Assembly: GCA_018902385.1 (NCBI GenBank)
Contig: JABSSW010000017.1
Coordinates: forward strand, 558,001 to 622,000
DNA length: 64,000 nt
Source: Physcia stellaris
Taxonomy: Eukaryota > Ascomycota > Lecanoromycetes > Caliciales > Physciaceae
Direction of reading: 5' to 3'
In this document: positions 57,665 through 64,000 of the stretch, one piece after another
How the letters are laid out: each line of letters starts with the position of its first letter
How positions within the stretch are numbered: position 1 is the first letter of the stretch
Made by a program: the position numbers and the translations under genes
Notes under the pieces: model-generated
The model's database searches: none
Seen by the model: only the letters and a program-made list of their open reading frames with translations
Told to the model about the DNA's origin: nothing

Positions 57665-60600
57665 ATGGCGTCCACTCATTCACGAGCTTTTCTTGACTTA
57701 CCCCCTTCCGACATGATGACACGCCAGAAGGTAGAGACCACTCGAATTGCCCAAGAACAGCAAGCGGCCATTAGCGAGAAGCTGAGACGGAACGGCCTGC
57801 CTGTCCCCGAATTCACTTTCCTCGAGCTGATTGGGAAGGGATCATACGGTCGAGTCTTTAAAGCGTAAGCTGTTTGTAACAATGTGACGGCCGACGAAAT
57901 TTAGTATCGTGCTGACACTGGAATGCAGACAAGACGTCAAGAACGATCGTGTAGTAGCTCTCAAAGTCATCGACGTCGATTCGCAAGATTATAAAGTCAA
58001 CACCGCCGCCAAAGATAATGGCATTCAGGAGACTCTGCACGAGATCCGAGTTCTACAGCAGCTTAAAGACAGCAAGGCCAAGAATATCAACCTTTTCTTC
58101 GATGCCTTCCAGATCCATTCTCAGCTGTGGATCGTCAACGACTATTGCCCAGGTGGAAGTGTCCGTACTCTGGTAAGTTCTCAAGCAATATCTCCTTATA
58201 TCTCGGTTCCTGAGAACCTACCTTTTCAGAGGCGTCGCGATCTCATCGTTTCTTTACACCCACCTTGGGCAACATAGCACTCTAGAACCCCACTTTGTAT
58301 GAAATCGCCGCTCGTATCAAGTAGTTCATGTATTGTTCCCGTACTAATGATGGAAAGATGCGTGGAACAGACAACAAACTCGAGGAGAAGTACATCTTAC
58401 CTATTGCCCGGGAGCTAGCTATTGGTCTCAAGGCAATCCATGATGCCGGGATCATTCATAGAGATATTAAGGCTGCCAATGTAATGATTCATGAAAAAGG
58501 AATGGTCCAAATTATAGATTTTGGCGTAGCCGGCGTTCTTCAAACTAGCATAGACAAGAGATCAACTGTAATCGGCACGCCACATTGGATGGCACCCGAA
58601 TTACATAAGAATGCACCTCCCGAGGGTCTGAACTATGGTACTGAGGTAAGTACTCATATTTTTCAATGACAAGGTACTTTCAGGGAGAACTAACCTGCAA
58701 AAACTTGTCAGGTCGATGTATGGGCTTATGGTTGCACTTTATATGAGATTGCCACAGGGTTACCACCATTCCCTCAAACCGCCCCAGGTCGTATGTTGGG
58801 CATCTCTTTGACAAGAGACCCTCCAAGGCTGAAGCAGTCAAAGTTTTCCGAAGGGCTGAGTGACTTGGTTGCTTTTGTCTTAAGTGCAAATCCTGCCAAT
58901 CGTCCTTCGATGGATGGTGTCCTTCGGAACTCCTACATCCAAGACACGGAGGAGTCTTACCCAACTGCATCATTGGTAGATTTAGTCAAGAAGTATTATC
59001 AGTGGGAACGATCTGGAGGGCAACGTCAATCTTTATTTATCCAAGCCGGTGCTCCTGCTGCTGAATTTCCTGAAGATCTGCAAGAAACAGAAGAACAGTG
59101 GAACTTCAGCACAACTGCCAACTTTGAACAACAATTTTCTACCCCAGCCCGGTCCCTTAACCCCACATCAGAATCTGGTCCAGGACTTGGCCACGATCAC
59201 TCGTTCGGGGACTCTTCGACACAAGCAGTAGAGGACTCATTCAACAGCTACCTTGTAGACTCCCAGATCTACACTCCCTTGACCTCACCGGGCTTTACCT
59301 CGCTAATGACAGAACCTGAACGGGACGATCAACCGGAACTCTACAATCTGGATCAGAACACTAGCAAAGAGGCACGTATTGAGCGTGGCGGGAAACATCT
59401 TCAGGGACTTTTCGATGAGACTGAGAGTCCCTACGTCTACAGCGCTAAAGATAGCTCGGCTCAAGGCCCTACTCAGTCCAGCCGTCCTACAGCAGGACGC
59501 GTCAAATCTGACCTCCCACTTCGAGACGAAACCGAGTCATCAGCCCTGATGCGTAAAGAAGTTGATGTCGTTGACATCCATAAAGCAAAAGCCGCTGTTC
59601 CTAACATCGATCTTGCCAACGTCGGAACCATAAAGGCTAATCGGCTGAATCGTAATATGGGGACTGGTAGCCAGGACGATGATAGCGACGATGCCAACTA
59701 CGGGGGCTTCAATGAGCCTAAACGTGCAACCATGAATTGGACATTCCCGCAATCTGCGACTATCGACGAACCCAAGGAGCCCAAGCGTGACACAATGGCT
59801 TGGAGCTTTCCAAAGGCCGTGGACGCTGAAGATACTGACGACGAGGCCACGCCTATGTTCCGTGAACCAAAGCGCGACACACGTGCTTTTGTGTTTCCCC
59901 AGATGAACATCCCTGAGGAGACTTCTCCGACCACTGTACCAGTCCGCCCTGCACTTAAACATGCGATCACCGCTCCTGTTGGGGATTTTCAACGTTCAGA
60001 GAGCGGAATGTTAGATCTGGATGCGATGCTGGAGGATGCAAAACCTGCAGAGCGGAAGGTTTATCGTGCAGCATTGTCATCTGACGACGAAGGCTCTACC
60101 CGACCTCCTTCCACTGACTCCGACGAGGAGCCTGGAATCACCGTTGATAATGTAAGAGGCCCCTACAACTGTAGAGTGCTCCGACCTCCTACTGCTTAGT
60201 CCGAATTGCTTGGCTTTGCTTCGGGTATTCTGTTTTTCGAACAAATAAGCTAACATCTAGTTGCAGCCAAAGGCCTCTAAAGCAACCGCCCGCCGTCTGG
60301 GAAAACTCCCTGCTAAGTATCGAGCTACCTGCGGAACCGATTCGGAGGACGAGCCGGAGGAGAAACGCCCAATTTGGAAGGGCATGCCAGCGCCTCCGCC
60401 TCTAAGCTGTAACAGACCTCGTGGTGAAATGACCAAGGAGGAGCTTACAGTCGACAACGCAGAACGTCACGCCTATGCTATGAAGATGGGCTTCCCAGAC
60501 TTCGCGCCGCTCAGCCAGGAAGCCATGGCCCAGGACGCGCCCAAGGAGGTCGTACTGGCCGAACTCATGCGTCTTCTCACGACTCATAAACAGTCGCTGG

Positions 60601-60821
60601 AGACTTTCAAGAATATCCTTCTCCATCGTCGGGAGCTTGGACTGGACGGCGGCCATGTGGAGCGCAACGAGTACATCGAGAAGTGGGAAGCAGATATGGC
60701 TGCTATTGGGATCAACAACGGCATTGATTCGGACGACGAGGACGGCGAATACGAGGGCGAGGGAGAGGAAGAAGTGGGCATTGGCCACTTGGAGAACAAG
60801 ACTGGGAGCAAGAGCGGTTGA
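57665..60821 (+). CDS. GCK-type Ste20 protein kinase
   Basis: The model is join(57665..57864, 57929..58172, 58358..58645, 58712..60151, 60267..60821), 908 aa. It is a Ste20-group Ser/Thr kinase of the germinal-centre (Kic1/POD-6/MST-like) type, a family that acts upstream of NDR kinases in polarity and septation. Kinase motifs are FLELIGKGSYGRVFKA, VVALKVIDVD, DYCPGGSVRTLM, GLKAIHDAGIIHRDIKAANV, IIDFGVAGVL, GTPHWMAPEL and DVWAYGCTLYEIATGLPPFP. The domain is N-terminal (about 55-320). The long linker carries three repeats of an EPKR.T...FP motif (59710-59905). The C-terminal exon has PIWKGMPAPPPL and a helical ELMRLLTTHKQSLETFKNILLHRRELG segment. Which orthologue it is cannot be settled from motifs alone. 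Confidence 0.92.
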
Positions 60822-61662
60822 ACGAGAATGACTGACGTGGGATAGGAGAGTTGCAATGGGGGCTGGTTTGTTGGTGGCGCTGCGATTGCTTACTGGGAAG
60901 TTATGCCCCCTTGATTTGGACGACTTGGCCGCATCGTAGGACTGTTTTTTTCCAAATCTATCTGATTAGATAACGCAGTGTGAGAGACATCGGAAATAGA
61001 GATTGAGACCTCCGAGTCTTTCTTTGTTGACGATACGGAGCCCAGCTGCTGAATGAGCGAACGTAGCTATTGCGGACTCCATTCTTCAGCTCCCGTTCTT
61101 TGGCTTGTCGTGCTCAAATACACGCTGTTCAACTCGATTTGGTTCCGAAAAGCGTTTCCCATTTTCGCCTCCCACCTCCTTCGCTAAATGAATTCCACTC
61201 AGCACGGTCAGAGAGCAGCGAAGCAGATATCTCCACGGAGAGCAGCTCCGCCATGAAGAGCTACGGTAACAGGACCTTTCCACGGCGCCTCATCCATCGC
61301 TGCCGATCCTCCACCTCTGTCTCTTGGGGAGGTTGGCAAAAAGCGTTGTTTGGCAGCTTACGGGGGTTTCACATCAACTGCTTCCTGGCTGAACGTCGTT
61401 TTGATACTCGGATTGGGGAATGGTTGGGATGAAATGGATCTTGTGATTGGTCTTGGTGGGTTGAGATGATTGGTGATTGGATGGGTAGGGAAGGGGGTTC
61501 GAATGTCTCACTGAAATATCTGGTGGCTTCTCTAATTATTATAGCATGAATGCTTTTTTGCCTTGGAATATTGGCATAGTATAACGGCCCTCTAACCCGA
61601 ACGCCAGGCAATGCCGCCTTTTTCGCCAATTCTATCCGGACTTTTATACGGATGCTTGGATC
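60822..61662. other. convergent intergenic region
   Basis: These 841 bp between the kinase and RPC40 3' ends contain no recognised gene. Around 61632-61655 ATCCGGACTTTTATACGGAT forms a short imperfect palindrome. Confidence 0.4.
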
Positions 61663-62934
61663 CTATGTCGTGATATGCATATTCGCCAAATGCCTCCTTA
61701 TTTTATTCGTCTTGGCCGCCAACGCGCGCACGCTCATGATAAATAGCTCATCGCTGTCATACTGCCCCGTGCTCTCGACGCTGAAGATGAAATGGTCCCG
61801 CACCCTTCCCAACTTGACTTTATCCTGGAACTCTGCGTGGCGCAGACACTCCCTGGACACGGTATCCTTGAAAGCGTCCTTGACCACCGCTTTCTTCTCG
61901 CCGATTTGGTCTTCAAAAGCTTCGCCAGCTTTCGCCGCATCCTCTTCGGTGAACTCTTCGAGACCGATCACCCCCTTAGGGAAACATCTCGCGAATTTCT
62001 TCGCATCATTCCCCAGAATCGGCTTCACGATGTCAATCGTCGGCATCAAGCGATAGCTAGCCGTAGCCACGGGCGAAAACTTAGCATGATCGCCCCCCCT
62101 CCCCTTCCTCGCATGCAACTCCATCGAGATCTCCTGCCCAGGCCGCAATTTCGCGATCAGAATATCCGGATTCACCGGCCTCACCGCATGCTCCCCCTTA
62201 AATGACTCAATCTGCTTACCGATCGGGTGGAACGTGATGTCCCTCGCATAGACATTATGCCCGACATACAGCTCCTCGATATCATCCGCCTTGCCCTCCT
62301 TCAACAGCCTCTGCGCGCCCTCCTTCCACTCGCACGCCACCTCCAGCTTCATGAGGATGGTATTCTGATCCGTGGCCTTGTCGCCCTCGGCGTCGCCCTC
62401 GCTGGGCGGGCGCTTGAAATTCATGTCTGTGATGGCGGCCGGGTTGCCGGTGAGCGGGATCAGGCCGAGGCGGTGCGCGAGCACTTCGTCTTGGATGATC
62501 GAGGTGTTGTTGTGCACGAAGACGTCTTCGATGGCGACGGTGGGGATTTCGGCGAGGAGGATGCGCCGGAAGGCGTTGGATAGGGAGGCGTCGATGCCGA
62601 TTAGGGAGAAGGAGGCGTGGTGGGCGCTGTTTTGGTGGAATTGGACGCGGAAGGACTGGGGATTGGTTTAGCTGCGGAGTTTACAGTATGGCTGGAATTG
62701 ATGGATGGGATTGGAGGGAAGAGGGGATCCTCACATTTCGGAATTCCTCGAGGTTCCAAGCGTGGTTTTCGCCGGGGTAGTGGCCAGGGAAGTCGGTGGA
62801 GGATACATTGGTGACTGTTCGTTCATTGACTCCAACGATCTGAATAATTTAGTGGTTGGAAGGAAGTGCAGAATCAATTGATAGCTGACCTTCCGTCTGT
62901 AAGCCTCATCAGGCGAGATACGTTCGGGCGCCAT
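61663..62934 (-). CDS. RPC40: RNA polymerase I/III subunit AC40
   Basis: The model is complement(join(61663..62655, 62735..62839, 62890..62934)), 380 aa. AC40 is the alpha-like subunit shared by RNA polymerases I and III, and pairs with AC19. Motifs are MAPERISPDEAYRRK, VGVNERTVTNVSSTDFPGHYP, SFSLIGIDASLSNAFRRILLAEIPTVAIEDV, NTSIIQDEVLAHRLGLIPL, DILIAKLRPGQEISMELHARKG, HAKFSPVATASYRLMP and the C-terminal DHFIFSVESTG. Both introns are in phase zero. It is head to head with the complex I gene. Confidence 0.96.
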
Positions 62935-63190
62935 GATGGCGCAAATAATTTGCTCTACATTGTGCCTTTGGTGGGAGAAGGACTAGGGTTTTCGATATCA
63001 AAACCTCCAAGTTCTTAGCCGCGGCAGATCGATAAGCGCCGACCAATCACAGCCCAGCCAAATCGAAATCGTCACCACAACTTCAAATGCGGCGAACCTC
63101 CAGCTTGAGATTTCAGATCTTCAGTTCAACAGTGTAAACACCAAGAGCTCCAAACCTAGTGACAGCTCAAGGAGCAAGCCATCGGCCACA
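62935..63190. promoter_or_regulatory. bidirectional promoter RPC40 / 49-kDa subunit
   Basis: The ATGs are 256 bp apart. The sequence CTAGGGTTTTC at 62983-62993 contains the complement of AAAACCCTAG, a telo-box-like core also seen between PWP1 and PRP16. Confidence 0.45.
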
Positions 63191-64000
63191 ATGGCACCTC
63201 TCACCCGTCTCCTCAGCAATTCCTCCAAACGCCTCTGCACCCGACCAGTCGCCACCCCTCGTTCTCCCCTCCTCCGATTACCTACAGCCGCACGATGTCT
63301 CTCAACGACCGCTCTACGGTGCATGGCCGAGCCTGCAGAAATGGAAGGCACGAAATTGGTACCTGTGGACGAACGCTTCGGACACCCTATCAATCCAGAC
63401 GAACCTCAGCACATGAACCTCCCGAAAGACGAAGGCGATGTATCAGAAAACCGCAAGATACGTCACTATACCGTCAACTTCGGGCCACAGCATCCTGCCG
63501 CGCATGGGGTGCTGCGGTTGATTCTAGAGCTCAATGGAGAGGAAATCGTTCGTGCAGATCCGCATGTCGGGCTATTGCATCGAGGGACGGAAAAGTTGAT
63601 TGAATACAAAACATACCTACAAGCGCTGCCATACTTCGATCGATTAGACTATGTGTCTATGATGACGAACGAGCAATGCTTCTCACTGGCGGTAGAGAAG
63701 CTACTGAATATTGAGATCCCAGAGCGGGCGAAATGGATACGGACGTTATTCGGCGAGATCACGAGGATATTGAACCATCTGATGAGTGTCCTCAGTCACG
63801 CCATGGACGTCGGAGCCCTTACACCTTTCCTATGGGGTTTCGAGGAGCGAGAAAAGCTCATGGTACTTCCCCCTCTCTCCATTCCAAAACAGTCACAAAA
63901 AAACCTAATCATCTCGCAGGAATTCTACGAGCGCGTCTCCGGCGCCCGCCTCCACGCCGCCTACGTCCGCCCCGGCGGCGTCCACTCCGACCTCCCCCTC
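63191..64000 (+). CDS. nuo-49: Complex I 49-kDa subunit (partial, cut by window end)
   Basis: The visible exons are 63191..63862 and 63920 to the window end, 251 codons so far. This is the NuoD/NDUFS2 subunit of mitochondrial NADH:ubiquinone oxidoreductase, which forms the quinone site. The N-terminus [19 protein letters not shown] is an arginine- and serine-rich mitochondrial presequence. Then follow [20 protein letters not shown] (the quinone-site HPAAHG), [60 protein letters not shown] and [20 protein letters not shown]. The intron GTACTT...CTCGCAG links Met to [20 protein letters not shown]. The rest lies beyond the window. Confidence 0.96.
   Translation, partial: MAPLTRLLSNSSKRLCTRPVATPRSPLLRLPTAARCLSTTALRCMAEPAEMEGTKLVPVDERFGHPINPDEPQHMNLPKDEGDVSENRKIRHYTVNFGPQHPAAHGVLRLILELNGEEIVRADPHVGLLHRGTEKLIEYKTYLQALPYFDRLDYVSMMTNEQCFSLAVEKLLNIEIPERAKWIRTLFGEITRILNHLMSVLSHAMDVGALTPFLWGFEEREKLMVLPPLSIPKQSQKNLIISQEFYERVSGARLHAAYVRPGGVHSDLPL

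Noticed and set aside
1-64000. tRNA, rRNA, CRISPR or secondary-metabolite cluster
   Set aside because: No cloverleaf-like sequence, rRNA, spacer array or synthase gene was recognised on either strand; nothing supports such calls.

Overview
The window is nuclear DNA of a filamentous ascomycete (Pezizomycotina). Genes carry several short spliceosomal introns (about 45-80 nt, GTATGT/GTAAGT-type donors, CTAAC/CTGAC-like branch sites). They encode typical filamentous-fungal proteins such as a HapC CCAAT-binding subunit, a HAK/KUP potassium transporter, a CAF120/Skg3-like PH protein and a fungal-type fructosamine kinase. Genus cannot be fixed from the sequence alone.

Layout. 1-11.3 kb: a UBE2W-like E2 enzyme, the vacuolar SM protein VPS33, a small BTB protein, and a CAF120-like PH-domain gene that appears to carry a one-base frameshift. 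12.1-17.95 kb: a complete but heavily mutated Ty1/copia LTR retrotransposon with two 119-bp LTRs and a CAAAT target-site duplication. 19-26.8 kb: PTC7 phosphatase, UTP23 (rRNA processing), CMC2 (cytochrome oxidase assembly), prefoldin subunit 2 and hapC. 28-35 kb: an ARO8-like aromatic aminotransferase with a MITE in intron 1, OST2/DAD1, a fructosamine-kinase-like gene and a TMEM14-family membrane protein. 35-43.4 kb: RTC4, a large DUF726 lipase-like protein and a conserved hypothetical. 45-52.3 kb: PWP1, PRP16 and RRN3. 53.3-56.3 kb: HAK/KUP K+ transporter. 56.4-57.1 kb: a MITE nested inside a second inverted-repeat element. 57.6-64 kb: a GCK-type Ste20 kinase, RPC40 and the start of the complex I 49-kDa subunit gene, cut by the window end.

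Most genes are housekeeping, and several are arranged head to head (PTC7/UTP23, CMC2/PFD2, PWP1/PRP16, RPC40/49-kDa). Four serve ribosome production (UTP23, PWP1, RRN3, RPC40). Three head-to-head promoters carry telomere-repeat-like CCCTAA motifs.

The most unusual signal is in the copia element. Its inside has almost no CC, CT, GG or AG dinucleotides but keeps CA and CG. All 15 differences between its LTRs are transitions at C followed by a pyrimidine (or the complement), and its in-frame stops are TGA at positions where copia proteins carry tryptophan. This resembles a RIP-like process with CpC/CpT specificity, unlike the classical CpA preference.
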